Shown piece after piece: positions 1 through 9,421 of a stretch of 64,000 nt of DNA. The DNA is from Sphingomonas sp. PAMC 26605 (lineage in GTDB: Bacteria; Pseudomonadota; Alphaproteobacteria; Sphingomonadales; Sphingomonadaceae). A program made the translations under genes and the position numbers. The DNA lies in contig NZ_JH584241.1 in assembly GCF_000241485.1 (NCBI RefSeq), positions 3,603,040 through 3,667,039 of the forward strand, written 5' to 3'. Below the pieces are notes generated by a model. It was not told the origin of the DNA. It made no database searches and saw only the letters and a program-made list of their open reading frames with translations. Numbering within the stretch: position 1 is the first letter of the stretch; each line of letters starts with the position of its first letter.

Positions 1-1281
1 GAGCCGGCGCAGGATCGCCGCCAGCGTCCAGCCCGCCGCGAGGATCAGGAATGGCATTGCGGGATAATGGTAGCGCGTCTGCCCGGTGAAGCCGAACGCC
101 GTCAGCGTCGCGAACGCCGGCATGCACCCGAGCAACAGCAGCGGCGCATGATCGAACCTACCGCGCAGCCGCTCGCGCACCGCCACGCCGAGCGCGAACA
201 GGCCAAGTCCGACAATCGCCATGTAATAGAGCTGATCGATCCCCTGCACCGCGCGCCACGCGCCCGGGCGATCGGGATAGGTCTTGTCGAGCGACCAGAA
301 GGCGTCTGAATCCTTCACCCACAGCAGCGCCATCTTGCGGACGCCGAGCGCGGTCCATTGCGCGGGGTGCGCCTTGATCCATGCGGTCGCGCGCGCCTTG
401 AAGCGCCGGTCGAGCTCGACCTGTTGCGCGACGCGCTCGCTATAGGGAATACCGACCATCTCGTCCCAATACGGGGTCCGCTCCCATGCGAACCAGTCGC
501 CGGTCGCGCGGTCGTTCGCGCCATAGAAGAGCGCGACCCCGCCATTGGTCGACACGGGGACGAACGCCCCCATCTGCTCGACATTGCGCAACGACCACGG
601 CAGGACCACCGCCGCGAGCGTCACCTGGACCAGCACCGCCGCGCGCAGCGCATCGCGCCAGCGAAAATCGCGATATGCCAGCAGCAACGCGACGATGACG
701 CCAAGCGGGAACAGCATCATCTGCGCGCGCATCAGCGTCGCCAGCCCGAACAGCGCCCCTGCCGCGATCAGCAGCACGCTGCGCTTGCGCCCGACGACCA
801 ACAGCGCGAACGCCACCATGCCGAGCGCGGTCGACGCGGTCTCCGAGCAGGGCTGCCCGGCATAGGCGATATGCGCCGGATAGAGTGCGTAGAGCAGCAG
901 CGCGATCCGCGTCGCGAGCGCCCCCACACCAAGCGCGCGCCCAAGCCACACGATCGCGCCGAGGATCACCGCGACCGACAGCAGGTTGAGCAGCAACGGC
1001 CCGAACAGCCCGGGCCCGAACAGCATCATGCTCCCCGCGAGCAAGGCCGGATAGCCGACCGGCCAGAACGCGGTCGGGTGCCCCGCCTCCTGATAGCCCA
1101 TCCCGCGCGCCATCTCGGCGGCACGGACCATATACCATTCGCCGTCGGACACGGCGTGCTGCGGCAGCAGCAGCAGCACGGCGAGCCGCAGCAGCAGTGC
1201 GAGCGCAAAAAGCGCCGGGACGACCCATGGCGCGGTTTCGAATGTCGCGACGCGCGCGCTCCATGATCGAATCGCTGCCAT
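1..1281 (-). CDS. ArnT/PMT-like (GT39-type) membrane glycosyltransferase, 3' end cut by window edge
   Basis: An open minus-strand frame runs from an ATG at 1281 to the left edge with no stop (427 codons visible). The protein has a hydrophobic N-terminal helix (about residues 17-37), then an acidic-aromatic luminal stretch (DGEWY, about residue 43) and the motif GHPTAFWPVGYPALL, followed by many Leu/Val/Ala-rich membrane segments. That layout is typical of dolichyl- or undecaprenyl-phosphate-sugar glycosyltransferases of the GT39/ArnT/PMT_2 superfamily, which move a lipid-linked sugar to an acceptor on the periplasmic face. Substrate cannot be inferred. The C-terminus is missing from the window. 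Overlapping Arg/Ala-rich frames on the same strand are shadows. Confidence 0.72.
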   Translation of the reverse strand, partial: MAAIRSWSARVATFETAPWVVPALFALALLLRLAVLLLLPQHAVSDGEWYMVRAAEMARGMGYQEAGHPTAFWPVGYPALLAGSMMLFGPGLFGPLLLNLLSVAVILGAIVWLGRALGVGALATRIALLLYALYPAHIAYAGQPCSETASTALGMVAFALLVVGRKRSVLLIAAGALFGLATLMRAQMMLFPLGVIVALLLAYRDFRWRDALRAAVLVQVTLAAVVLPWSLRNVEQMGAFVPVSTNGGVALFYGANDRATGDWFAWERTPYWDEMVGIPYSERVAQQVELDRRFKARATAWIKAHPAQWTALGVRKMALLWVKDSDAFWSLDKTYPDRPGAWRAVQGIDQLYYMAIVGLGLFALGVAVRERLRGRFDHAPLLLLGCMPAFATLTAFGFTGQTRYHYPAMPFLILAAGWTLAAILRRL

Positions 1282-1389
1282 GCCCTGCCCTTCCGTGTTC
1301 CCCGCGAACAGCAAAGCGCGAAAGCGGGTCGCGCGGCTAGGGCGTTAATGACGAATGTACCCGGCGCGCGTGCGCGCCCACCGCCGGGG

Positions 1390-1410
1390 CCTTAACGAAG
1401 CGGGTTAAGG
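1390..1410 (-). terminator. hairpin downstream of the acyl-CoA synthetase gene
   Basis: CCTTAAC and GTTAAGG form a perfect 7-bp stem around a 7-nt loop, 18 bp past the stop codon of the minus-strand acyl-CoA synthetase gene. There is no clear U tract, so termination is only a guess. The rest of 1282-1427 shows no gene. Confidence 0.3.
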
Positions 1411-1427
1411 TCCTCGGCTGGGACCGC

Positions 1428-3185
1428 TCACGCCACCGCGCTCAGCCGATCCTCGAACAGCGCCTTGAGATCCTTTTTGAGGATCTTGCCATTGGCGTTG
1501 CGCGGCAAGGTGTCTTCGACGAACCGGATCGCCACCGGCGTCTTGAAGACCGCCAGCCGCGCGCGGACCCACGCCTGGAGCTCGGCCTCGCTCGCGCTCG
1601 TGCCGGGCCGCAGATGCACCACCGCCGCCGGTTCCTCGCCGAGCGTGCGGTGCGGGATGCCGATGAGTGCGCAATCGGTCACCGCGGGATGCGCGTAGAG
1701 CACGTTCTCGACCTCGGACGAATAGATGTTCTCGCCACCGCGGATGATCATGTCCTTGGCGCGATCGACGATATAGAGGAACCCCTCGGCATCGAGCCGC
1801 GCGAGATCGCCCGTGCGCACCCAGCCATCGACGAAGGTCGCCGCGGTCGCCTCGGGCTTGTTCCAATAGCCCTTCACGATCATCGGCCCACGCGCCCACA
1901 GTTCGCCGACCTCGCCCACTGCGAGCTCGGTCGTCCCGTCTTCGTCCATGATCTTGAGATCGGCGACCGGCGCGGGCGGCCCGGCGCTCGTCGGCCGCGC
2001 AAGATAGTCCTCGCCGCCATGCCCGGTGACGGTCGCCATCGTCTCGGTCATCCCCCAGCCGTTCGACGGCAGCGCGCCGAATTCGGTGTAGATCCGCCGC
2101 ACCAGTTCGGGTGCCGAGGGAGCACCGCCATAAGCGATCGCCTCGAGCGAGGAGAGATCGTAATTCGCGCGGTTGGGATGTTCGAGGATCTGCCAAGCGA
2201 TCGTCGGCACACCGCCGGTGACCTGCACCTTCTCGCGCTCGATGATCTCCATCGCGCGGACCGTGTCCCATTTGCGCATGAACACGAGCGTGTTGCCGAG
2301 TGCGACCGACATCATCATCGTCGCACTGCACGCGGTGACATGGAACATCGGGATCACGGTGAGGAAGGTCTTCGGCGTCGGCGCAGGCGGCACTTCGCCG
2401 CGCCGCAGGAAGGCACGCGCGCCACCGAACGCCGAGGTCAGGATGTTGGTGGTGAGGTTGCGATGCGTGCCAAGCGCGCCCTTGGGATGGCCGGTCGTGC
2501 CGCTGGTATAGAAGATCGTCGCATCGTCGTCGGTGTCGAGCTCGACCGCCGGGAGATCGCGTTCGGCAAGGCTCGCATAGGCGTTAGGCGTCCCGATGAT
2601 ATCCTCGAGCCGAACCGCGCCCGCACCCAGCGCGATCGAAGCGCGCGCGACGACGGTCGTTTCGAGCGCGGGAAAATCGGGCGCGTCGGCGATCAGCCGC
2701 TGATAGCGCTCGTCATCGACGAACAGCAGGCGGCAACCCGAATCGATGATGCCATAGGCGAGCTCGCCCGCGGTCCACCATGCGTTGAGCGGCACGACGA
2801 TCGCGCCGATGCTCGCCGCGGCGAAGAAGATCACCGGCCATTCGGGCAGGTTGCGCATCGCCAGCCCGACGCGGTCGCCCTTGCCGATCCCCAGCTCGAC
2901 GAGTGCATGGGCTAGCGTCGCGACGGCGCGGAAATTGGCGTCGTAGCTGACCCGCTCGTCCTCATAGACGGTGAAGATCCGCTCGCCATGCGCGCGCGAC
3001 GCCGCGATCAGCCAGGCGAGCGTCGGCGGCGCGTGCTTCCACACGCGAGTCGGGATGCCGCGAATCGGGACGGTCTCGATCTCGAACTTCCCGCCTGGCG
3101 TGACCAGCGCTGCATCGACCTGATCGAGCGTCATCTTGGGCCAGGCCGGATCAAGCGCGACGAGCGGTTCGATATCCACGATCAT
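1428..3185 (-). CDS. class I AMP-forming acyl-CoA synthetase
   Basis: A 585-residue protein activating a carboxylic acid to its CoA thioester through an acyl-adenylate. The P-loop-like signature YTSGTTGHPKG lies near residue 224-235. The ATP/adenylate motif GWGMTET follows, then the hinge region (GWVRTGDLARLD) and the C-terminal catalytic lysine in PRNANGKILKK (about residue 568), so both domains look intact. The frame is open upstream to 3254, but the ATG at 3185 is preferred because it is preceded by GAAGGAGAG and gives the usual family N-terminus. It probably feeds acids into the beta-oxidation genes that follow. Chain length is unknown; the family spans medium-, long-chain and aromatic substrates. 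Confidence 0.9.
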   Translation of the reverse strand: MIVDIEPLVALDPAWPKMTLDQVDAALVTPGGKFEIETVPIRGIPTRVWKHAPPTLAWLIAASRAHGERIFTVYEDERVSYDANFRAVATLAHALVELGIGKGDRVGLAMRNLPEWPVIFFAAASIGAIVVPLNAWWTAGELAYGIIDSGCRLLFVDDERYQRLIADAPDFPALETTVVARASIALGAGAVRLEDIIGTPNAYASLAERDLPAVELDTDDDATIFYTSGTTGHPKGALGTHRNLTTNILTSAFGGARAFLRRGEVPPAPTPKTFLTVIPMFHVTACSATMMMSVALGNTLVFMRKWDTVRAMEIIEREKVQVTGGVPTIAWQILEHPNRANYDLSSLEAIAYGGAPSAPELVRRIYTEFGALPSNGWGMTETMATVTGHGGEDYLARPTSAGPPAPVADLKIMDEDGTTELAVGEVGELWARGPMIVKGYWNKPEATAATFVDGWVRTGDLARLDAEGFLYIVDRAKDMIIRGGENIYSSEVENVLYAHPAVTDCALIGIPHRTLGEEPAAVVHLRPGTSASEAELQAWVRARLAVFKTPVAIRFVEDTLPRNANGKILKKDLKALFEDRLSAVA

Positions 3186-3316
3186 CTCTCCTTCAGCGCG
3201 CCAAATACCCTGCGAGTTGAAACTCGGGTTTGCCGCGAAACACCGTTCAAGCAAGGTTAGTGTTGATTCGCGCGCCGCTCAAGGCAATAGGGTGTCTTCG
3301 CTTTCGAACAGGGGGT

Positions 3317-4549
3317 ATGGAAACGATGATGCTGGATACCATGCCCTCCGCCACGCGATTCGACGCGGGCCGCCTTGCCCGGATCGATGCCTTTCTCAAG
3401 GATCGCTATCTCGATTCGGGCAAATTGCCCAATGCGCAGATCCTGATCGCACAGGGTGGCGAGATCGCGCACTTCTCCTCGCTCGGCGCGGCGCGCGAGG
3501 GGGGCGGCGCGATCGACGAAGGGTCGCTGTTCCGCATCGCCTCGATGACCAAGCCGATCACCTCGATCGCCTTCATGATGCTGGTCGAGGAGGGCAAGGT
3601 CGCGCTCGACACGCCGGTCCATCACGTGCTGCCCGAATTCAAGGATATCGGCGTCTATAATGGCGGCGGCGCGGGGGTGCCGTTCCAGACCAAGCCGACC
3701 GGCGAGCCGATGCGGATGATCGACCTGCTGCGTCATACCTCGGGGCTGACCTATAGCTTCCAGAACCGCTCCAATATCGACGCCGCGTACCGCGAGGGCC
3801 GGATCGAGAATTGGCATGGCGGGCTCGACGTCGACGGCTTCGTCGCGGCGCTCGGCCGGCTGCCGCTCGAATTCTCGCCCGGCACGGCGTGGAATTATTC
3901 GGTGTCGACCGATGTGCTCGGCGCGGTGGTCGAGCGCGTGTCGGGACTGACGCTGCCCGATTTCTTCGCGACCCGCATCTTCACGCCGCTCGGGATGCAC
4001 GACACCTTCTTCCATGTCCCCGCCGACAAAATCGACCGGCTGACGGACTGCTACACGCTCGCGCCGGGCAAGGGCCGCGTGCTGTATGATCGCGGCGAGG
4101 CGAGCGCGTGGAGCAAGCCGCCCAGGCTCGTCTCGGGCGGCGGCGGGCTCGTCTCGACCGCGCTCGATTATCATCGCTTCTGCACGATGCTGCTGAACGG
4201 CGGCGCGCTGGAAGGCGCGCGGGTCGTCGGGCGCAAGACGATCGAGCTGATGACGATGAACCACCTCCCCGGCGGCGCCGACCTTTCGACGCTGTCGAAG
4301 TCGCTGTTCAGCGAGGCGGCGAATGCCGGCACCGGCTTCGGGCTCGGCTTCGCGGTCAATATCGATGTCGCGCGTTCGATGATCCCGGGGTCGGTCGGCG
4401 AATATTATTGGGGCGGCATGTTCTCGACCGCCTTCTTCGTCGATCCGGTCGAGCGGCTGCACATGGTGTTCATGACGCAGGTCTCGCCGTCGAACGTCTA
4501 CCCGATCCGACGTGAGTTGAAGACGTTGATCTACAGTGCGTTGACGTAA
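3317..4549 (+). CDS. serine hydrolase of the class C beta-lactamase / EstB esterase family
   Basis: About 410 residues. The active-site SxxK motif is S76-M-T-K79 in FRIASMTKP, and the second motif is a Tyr-Ser-Val triad (WNYSVSTD, about residue 194) in place of the YxN of true beta-lactamases. The C-terminus carries WGGMFSTAFFVDP at the place of the KTG-like motif. No signal peptide is visible, so it is probably a cytoplasmic esterase or peptidase-like hydrolase rather than an antibiotic-resistance enzyme. Starts at 3317 and 3326 are both possible. It is transcribed away from the acyl-CoA synthetase and heads a co-directional run of lipid genes, which suggests ester or lactone hydrolysis. That role is inference. 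Confidence 0.82.
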   Translation: METMMLDTMPSATRFDAGRLARIDAFLKDRYLDSGKLPNAQILIAQGGEIAHFSSLGAAREGGGAIDEGSLFRIASMTKPITSIAFMMLVEEGKVALDTPVHHVLPEFKDIGVYNGGGAGVPFQTKPTGEPMRMIDLLRHTSGLTYSFQNRSNIDAAYREGRIENWHGGLDVDGFVAALGRLPLEFSPGTAWNYSVSTDVLGAVVERVSGLTLPDFFATRIFTPLGMHDTFFHVPADKIDRLTDCYTLAPGKGRVLYDRGEASAWSKPPRLVSGGGGLVSTALDYHRFCTMLLNGGALEGARVVGRKTIELMTMNHLPGGADLSTLSKSLFSEAANAGTGFGLGFAVNIDVARSMIPGSVGEYYWGGMFSTAFFVDPVERLHMVFMTQVSPSNVYPIRRELKTLIYSALT

Positions 4550-4557
4550 CCCATCCG

Positions 4558-4648
4558 TCGCCCCGGCGCAGGCCGGGGCCGCTGGGTCGGGCGCGCGTCG
4601 CTGACGTCGCGGACCACCTCCAGCGGCCCCGGCCTTCGCCGGGGCGAC
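4558..4648. repeat. palindromic intergenic element, family B (GTCGCCCCGGCG type)
   Basis: Two inverted GC-rich hairpin units (GTCGCCCCGGCGCAGGCCGG at one end and CCGGCCTTCGCCGGGGCGAC at the other) enclose a non-conserved spacer. Near-identical copies lie at 12401-12485 and 18321-18408. It fills most of the gap between the serine hydrolase and the FadJ-like gene. The RBS of the next gene (AGGAG at 4658-4662) lies just outside it. Confidence 0.85.
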
Positions 4649-4668
4649 GCCCGTAGCAGGAGAAAACC

Positions 4669-6702
4669 ATGACTTCGCCGATCACCACCGAACTTCACGA
4701 CGACATCCTCGTCATCATCTCGAACAACCCGCCGGTCAACGCGCTCGGCGCGGCGGTGCGGCAGGGGCTCGAGGCTGGCATCAAGCAGGGCCTCGCCGAT
4801 CCGCAGGTCAAGGCGATGGTGATCCGCTGCGACGGCCGCACCTTCTTCGCCGGCGCCGACATCACCGAGTTCGGCAAGCCGATGCAGGAGCCCGGCCTCC
4901 CCACCGTAGTCGACATGATAGAAGCCTCGGACAAGCCCGTCGTCGCCGCGATCCACGGCACCGCGCTCGGCGGCGGGTGCGAGGTGACGCTTGGCTGCCA
5001 CTATCGCATCGCCGTGCCGAGCGCGAAGATCGGCACGCCCGAGGTCAAGCTCGGCCTGCTCCCCGGTGCCGGCGGAACGCAGCGCATCCCGCGCATCGCC
5101 GGCGTCAAGCTCGCGCTCGAAATGACCGCCAAGGGTGACCCGATCCCCGCCAAGCTCGCGCTGTCGGCCGGCTTGATCGATCGCCTGGCGGGCGAGGACA
5201 GCCTCGAAGCCGACGCGATCGCCTTCGCGCGCGAAATCGCCGACGCCCGTCCCCTGCCCCGCGCCCGCGAGAAGGTCGCGCAGGCCGACCCCGAAGCCGT
5301 CGCTGCCTTCAAGAAGGACAATGCCAAGCGCTTCCGCGGTTTCGACGCGCCCGCCGCCAACATCGCCTGCGTCGAGAAAGCCGCCGACGGATCGAGCTTC
5401 GACGAGGGGATCGCCTTCGAGCGGCAGGAATTCATGAAGCTGATGATGGGCGTGCAATCCGCCGCACAGCGCCACATCTTCTTCGCCGAGCGGCAGGCCG
5501 CCAAGATCGACGGCATCGACGCCAACATCCAACTGCGCGAGATCAAGCGCGTCGGTGTGATCGGCGCGGGTACGATGGGCGGCGGCATCTCGATGAACTT
5601 CCTGTCGGCCGGCATTCCGGTGACGATCGTCGAGATGGCGCAGGAGGCGCTCGATCGCGGCGCGGGCACGATCCGTAAGAATTACGAGGCCTCCGCCGCC
5701 AAGGGTCGCTTGAAGTCCGAACAAGTCGAGGCTGCGATGGGCGCGCTCAACCCCACGCTCGATTTCGAGGCGCTCGCCGAGTGCGACCTCATCATCGAGG
5801 CGGTGTATGAGAATATGGAGGTGAAGAAGGACATCTTCACCCGGCTCGACGCGATCGCCAAGCCCGGCGCGATCCTCGCGTCGAACACCTCGTATCTCGA
5901 TATCGACGAGATCGCATCGGTCACCAAGCGGCCCGGCGACGTGGTGGGCATGCACTTCTTCTCGCCCGCCAACGTGATGAAACTGCTTGAAGTCGTCCGC
6001 GGTGCGCAGACCGACGACGATGTGCTCGCGACTGTGATGGCGCTGTCGAAGACGATCAAGAAGGTCGCGGTGGTGGCCGGCGTGTGCGACGGGTTCATCG
6101 GCAACCGGATGCTCAAGCCCCGCCAGGTCGAGGCGATGAAGCTGCTGATGGAAGGCGCGACGCCCGAGCAGATCGACCGCGTCCATGTCGCCTTCGGCAT
6201 GCCGATGGGTCCGTTCCAGATGAGCGATCTCGCCGGCGTCGACATCGGCTGGCACCGCGACCCCAATCGCATCGAGAACATCCGCGACGCGCTCGCCGCC
6301 GAGGGGCGCTGGGGGCAGAAGACCGCCAAGGGCTTCTACGATTATGACGAGAAGCGGAACCCGACGCCCAGCCCCCGCGTGGCCGAAATCATCGAGGATT
6401 TCCGTTCCAAGTCGAATATGCAGAAGCGCGAGATCAGCGACCAGGAGATCGTCGAGAAGACGCTCTACACAATGGTCAACGAAGGCGCGCTGATCCTCGA
6501 GGAGAAGATGGCGCAGCGCGCGAGCGATATCGATGTGGTGTGGATCTACGGCTATGGCTGGCCAGTCTATCGCGGCGGGCCGATGTTCTGGGCCGATACC
6601 GAGGGGCTCAAGACGATCGTCGCGGGGTTGGAGAAGCACGGCTTCGCGGTGGCCGAACTGCTCAAGTCGAAGGCGGAAAGCGGCGGTCGTTTCAATGGAT
6701 AA
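4669..6702 (+). CDS. fadJ: bifunctional enoyl-CoA hydratase / 3-hydroxyacyl-CoA dehydrogenase (FadJ/FadB-like)
   Basis: A 677-residue two-domain beta-oxidation enzyme. The N-terminal crotonase domain (about 1-190) shows the oxyanion-hole motif [11 protein letters not shown] and both expected acidic residues, in GGGCEVTLG and [17 protein letters not shown]. The C-terminal dehydrogenase begins with a Rossmann NAD site [17 protein letters not shown] (about residue 296) and continues with [17 protein letters not shown]. The length fits FadJ-type proteins. It catalyses hydration of trans-2-enoyl-CoA and oxidation of the 3-hydroxyacyl-CoA. AGGAGAAAACC precedes the ATG. No thiolase is present in the window, so the last step must be encoded elsewhere. 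Confidence 0.94.
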   Translation: MTSPITTELHDDILVIISNNPPVNALGAAVRQGLEAGIKQGLADPQVKAMVIRCDGRTFFAGADITEFGKPMQEPGLPTVVDMIEASDKPVVAAIHGTALGGGCEVTLGCHYRIAVPSAKIGTPEVKLGLLPGAGGTQRIPRIAGVKLALEMTAKGDPIPAKLALSAGLIDRLAGEDSLEADAIAFAREIADARPLPRAREKVAQADPEAVAAFKKDNAKRFRGFDAPAANIACVEKAADGSSFDEGIAFERQEFMKLMMGVQSAAQRHIFFAERQAAKIDGIDANIQLREIKRVGVIGAGTMGGGISMNFLSAGIPVTIVEMAQEALDRGAGTIRKNYEASAAKGRLKSEQVEAAMGALNPTLDFEALAECDLIIEAVYENMEVKKDIFTRLDAIAKPGAILASNTSYLDIDEIASVTKRPGDVVGMHFFSPANVMKLLEVVRGAQTDDDVLATVMALSKTIKKVAVVAGVCDGFIGNRMLKPRQVEAMKLLMEGATPEQIDRVHVAFGMPMGPFQMSDLAGVDIGWHRDPNRIENIRDALAAEGRWGQKTAKGFYDYDEKRNPTPSPRVAEIIEDFRSKSNMQKREISDQEIVEKTLYTMVNEGALILEEKMAQRASDIDVVWIYGYGWPVYRGGPMFWADTEGLKTIVAGLEKHGFAVAELLKSKAESGGRFNG

Positions 6703-6709
6703 CCTTCTT

Positions 6710-6843
6710 CTCCCTCTCCCCGCTTGCGGGGAGAGGGTCGGGGAGAGGGGGACGCACGCGATCGCTGGCGTTTCTCACTCCCCCTCTCCCGCGCTTCGGC
6801 TTCGCCTCGCTTGCCCTCTCCCCGCAAGCGGGGAGAGGGAGAG
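6710..6843. repeat. palindromic intergenic element, family A (CTCCCTCTCCCC type)
   Basis: Two hairpin units built on CTCTCCCCGCTTGCGGGGAGAG lie in inverted orientation, with internal degenerate copies. The right end, GGGGAGAGGGAGAG, abuts the ATG of the amidase gene at 6844 and so also acts as its purine-rich Shine-Dalgarno region. Other family A copies are at 10551-10678, 13261-13372 (variant) and 15527-15648. Confidence 0.88.
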
Positions 6844-8145
6844 ATGAGATCCGCAATCCAGACCGCCGCGGCGATCCGCAGCGGTGAAACCACCGCGCTC
6901 GCCGAATGCGATGCCGCGATCGCGCGCATCGAGGCCGGCAACGCCGAGATCAACGCCGTCGTCGTCCGCGACTATGACCGCGCCCGCGACGCCGCGCGCG
7001 CGATCGACGCCGGCTCGAAGGACGATCGCGCCCTCCTCGGCGTGCCCATGACGGTCAAGGAAAGCTTCGACATCGCCGGGCTGGCGACAAGCTGGGGCTT
7101 CTCCGAACACGCCGACCACATCGCCACCGAAGACGCCGTCGCGGTCCAGCGCCTCAAGGCCGCGGGCGCGATCATCCTCGGCAAGACCAACGTTCCGGTC
7201 GGCCTTGCCGACCTCCAATCCAACAACCCGGTCTACGGCCGCACCCGCAACCCGCACAATCATGACCGCGTCAGCGGCGGTTCGTCGGGCGGGTCGGCTG
7301 CCGCGCTTGCCGCGGGCTTCGTGCCGCTCGAATTCGGCTCGGACATCGGCGGCTCGATCCGCGTCCCCGCCGCCTTCTGCGGTGTCTGGGGCCACAAGCC
7401 GACCTTCGGCATGCTCGACACCGACGGCCATTACTTCCCCCGCACCCGCGGCGCGGCGCTCAATCTCAGTGTGATCGGCCCGCTCGCGCGCGATCCCGAT
7501 GATCTCGCGCTCGCGCTCGATCTGACCGCCGACTTGCCGCTGCCCAAACCCGCCGCCCGTGAACCCCGAGAATGGCGCATCCTGCTCCTTCCCCAGCACC
7601 CGCTCGCCCCCGCCGCGCAAGCGGTCCGCCATGCGGTCGAGGCGATCGGCGCGGCGTTCGCCGCCGCCGGCGCGACCGTCGAGCGCGAAAGCGACCTGCT
7701 CCCCGATCTCGTCGAGCAGCACGCCGATTACATGCGCATCCTCGCGGTCGCGATGGCGCGCGGCCAGCCGCCCCGCGCCGGCCCACCCTCGACGCCGATG
7801 CCCGTGCTGCTCGATCGCCAGGCCGAATGCCGCCGCGCGTGGCGCCGCCTGTTCCGGCAGTTCGACGCGGTGATCGCCCCCGCCTGGGGCACCACCGCCT
7901 TCGCGCACGACGACACGCCGATCGAAACGCGCGAGGCGTGGATCGACGGCGCGCCCAGCCCGTTCGGCGCGCAGATCGCCTATCCCGGCCTCGCCACCTT
8001 CCCGCTCCTGCCCGCCACCAGCGTCCCCGTCGGCACCGACCCCGACGGAATGCCGATCGGCGTGCAGGTGATCGCCGAACGTTACGCCGACCATACCGCC
8101 ATCGCCGTCGCGCGCCTCGCGCACGACCTTACTCGGAGCCGATAG
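6844..8145 (+). CDS. amidase-signature family hydrolase
   Basis: A 433-residue amidase-signature enzyme with the Ser-cisSer-Lys catalytic triad visible: the lysine is K72 in MTVKES, the cis-Ser lies in SGGSSGGSAAAL (about 147-148) and the nucleophilic Ser is about residue 171 in FGSDIGGSIRVP. The frame is open upstream into the family A repeat, but the ATG at 6844 directly after the repeat's GGGAGAG is the sensible start. Its stop codon abuts the start of the next acyl-CoA dehydrogenase gene, so the two are co-expressed. Substrate is unknown; an acyl-amide or ester intermediate of the pathway is possible. Confidence 0.88.
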   Translation: MRSAIQTAAAIRSGETTALAECDAAIARIEAGNAEINAVVVRDYDRARDAARAIDAGSKDDRALLGVPMTVKESFDIAGLATSWGFSEHADHIATEDAVAVQRLKAAGAIILGKTNVPVGLADLQSNNPVYGRTRNPHNHDRVSGGSSGGSAAALAAGFVPLEFGSDIGGSIRVPAAFCGVWGHKPTFGMLDTDGHYFPRTRGAALNLSVIGPLARDPDDLALALDLTADLPLPKPAAREPREWRILLLPQHPLAPAAQAVRHAVEAIGAAFAAAGATVERESDLLPDLVEQHADYMRILAVAMARGQPPRAGPPSTPMPVLLDRQAECRRAWRRLFRQFDAVIAPAWGTTAFAHDDTPIETREAWIDGAPSPFGAQIAYPGLATFPLLPATSVPVGTDPDGMPIGVQVIAERYADHTAIAVARLAHDLTRSR

Positions 8146-9327
8146 ATGACCCAGGATCTCGACACCTTCCGCAGCGAAACCCGGGCCTGGCTCGAAGCCA
8201 ATTGCCCGCCCGAAATGCGCGAGCCCGTGCGCTCCGAAAAGGACGCCAATTGGGGCGGCCGCAATCCCGATTTCCAGCCCGGCCAGAAGGAATGGATGGA
8301 CGCGATGGCGTCGCGCGGCTGGACCGTGCCCGACTGGCCCAAGGCCTATGGCGGCGGCGGCCTCAACCCCGCCGAGACCAAGATCCTCCGCGAGGAAATG
8401 GCGGCGATCAAGGCGCGCAACCCGCTCAATTCGTTCGGCATCTCGATGCTCGGGCCGGCACTGCTCAAATACGGCACCGAAGAGCAGAAGCTCACCCATC
8501 TCACCAAGATCGCGCGCGGCGAGATCCGCTGGTGCCAGGGCTATTCCGAGCCCAACGCCGGCTCGGATCTCGCCAGCCTCGCCACCTCGGCCGAGGATGC
8601 CGGCGACCATTACATCGTCAACGGCCAGAAGGTGTGGACGTCGTACGCCGACAAGGCCGACTGGATCTTCTGCCTCGTCCGCACCGACAAGAGCAGCAAG
8701 CAGGGCGGGATCAGCTTCGTTTTGTTCGACATGGCGAGCGAAGGCGTGTCGACCAAGCCGATCCTGCTGATCTCGGGCTATTCGCCGTTCTGCGAGACCT
8801 TCATGGACAATGTGAAGGTGCCCAAGTCGCAGCGCGTGCATGACGAGAACAAGGGGTGGGACGTCGCCAAATATCTGCTCGGGCATGAGCGCGAGATGAT
8901 CTCGGGCATGGGTCTCGCGTCGAGCGGCGGCAATCCGTTGCTCGACGGCGCGATCGCGACGATCGGGCTCGATGCCGAGGCGCGGCTCGCCGATCCGCTG
9001 CTCCGCGCCGCGATCGCGATGTTCGAGGTGCGTGCGAAAGCCTTCGGGTCGATGTCGGAGCGCTTCATCGACGAGCTGAAGGCCGGCCGCGCGCACCCCG
9101 CCCAGCCCTCGATGATGAAATATTACGGCACCGAGCTCAACAAGAGCCGCCACGAGCTGATGATGGCGGCCGGCGGCTCGGACGCGCTCGAATGGGAGAG
9201 CGAAGGCTCGCGCGGCGGCGCCGAGGCGCGCGCCTGGCTGCGCACCAAGGCCAATTCGATCGAGGGCGGGACGAGCGAGGTCCAGCTCAACATCATCGCC
9301 AAGCGCATTTTGGAATTGCCGAGCTAG
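8146..9327 (+). CDS. acyl-CoA dehydrogenase family protein, first of a pair
   Basis: A 393-residue FAD-dependent acyl-CoA dehydrogenase homologue. The N-terminal helical domain is followed by the flavin/substrate loop (WCQGYSEPNAGSDLASL, about 125-141), the beta domain (YIVNGQKVWTSYADKAD) and a C-terminal helical bundle ending in SIEGGTSEVQLNIIAKRIL. The ATG follows the amidase stop with no gap. It is closest in feel to the FadE17/FadE26-type branch, which often works as a heteromer with a second, shorter subunit; such a gene follows at 9422. Substrate preference cannot be read from sequence, but bulky or branched acyl-CoAs are typical of that branch. Confidence 0.9.
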   Translation: MTQDLDTFRSETRAWLEANCPPEMREPVRSEKDANWGGRNPDFQPGQKEWMDAMASRGWTVPDWPKAYGGGGLNPAETKILREEMAAIKARNPLNSFGISMLGPALLKYGTEEQKLTHLTKIARGEIRWCQGYSEPNAGSDLASLATSAEDAGDHYIVNGQKVWTSYADKADWIFCLVRTDKSSKQGGISFVLFDMASEGVSTKPILLISGYSPFCETFMDNVKVPKSQRVHDENKGWDVAKYLLGHEREMISGMGLASSGGNPLLDGAIATIGLDAEARLADPLLRAAIAMFEVRAKAFGSMSERFIDELKAGRAHPAQPSMMKYYGTELNKSRHELMMAAGGSDALEWESEGSRGGAEARAWLRTKANSIEGGTSEVQLNIIAKRILELPS

Positions 9328-9330
9328 GTA

Positions 9331-9412
9331 CGTCACCCCAGCGAAAGCTGGGGTCTCCCCGCAACGAAGCGTGCCCGTGCGGCACGAGACCCCAGCTTTC
9401 GCTGGGGTGACG
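9331..9412. repeat. palindromic intergenic element, family C (GTCACCCCAGCGAAAGCTGGGG type)
   Basis: Inverted hairpin units CGTCACCCCAGCGAAAGCTG and CAGCTTTCGCTGGGGTGACG flank a short spacer. The right end continues into GGAG (9412-9415), the apparent Shine-Dalgarno of the ATG at 9422. A second copy is at 19631-19730. Confidence 0.87.
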
Positions 9413-9421
9413 GAGTAAGAA

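Noticed and set aside
440..1264. 274-codon Arg/Ala-rich frame on the minus strand
   Set aside because: It is a shifted frame of the glycosyltransferase, whose own frame gives clear membrane segments.
3317..4549. The serine hydrolase as an antibiotic-resistance beta-lactamase
   Set aside because: No signal peptide, YSV in place of YxN and no KTG motif; an esterase-type role fits better.
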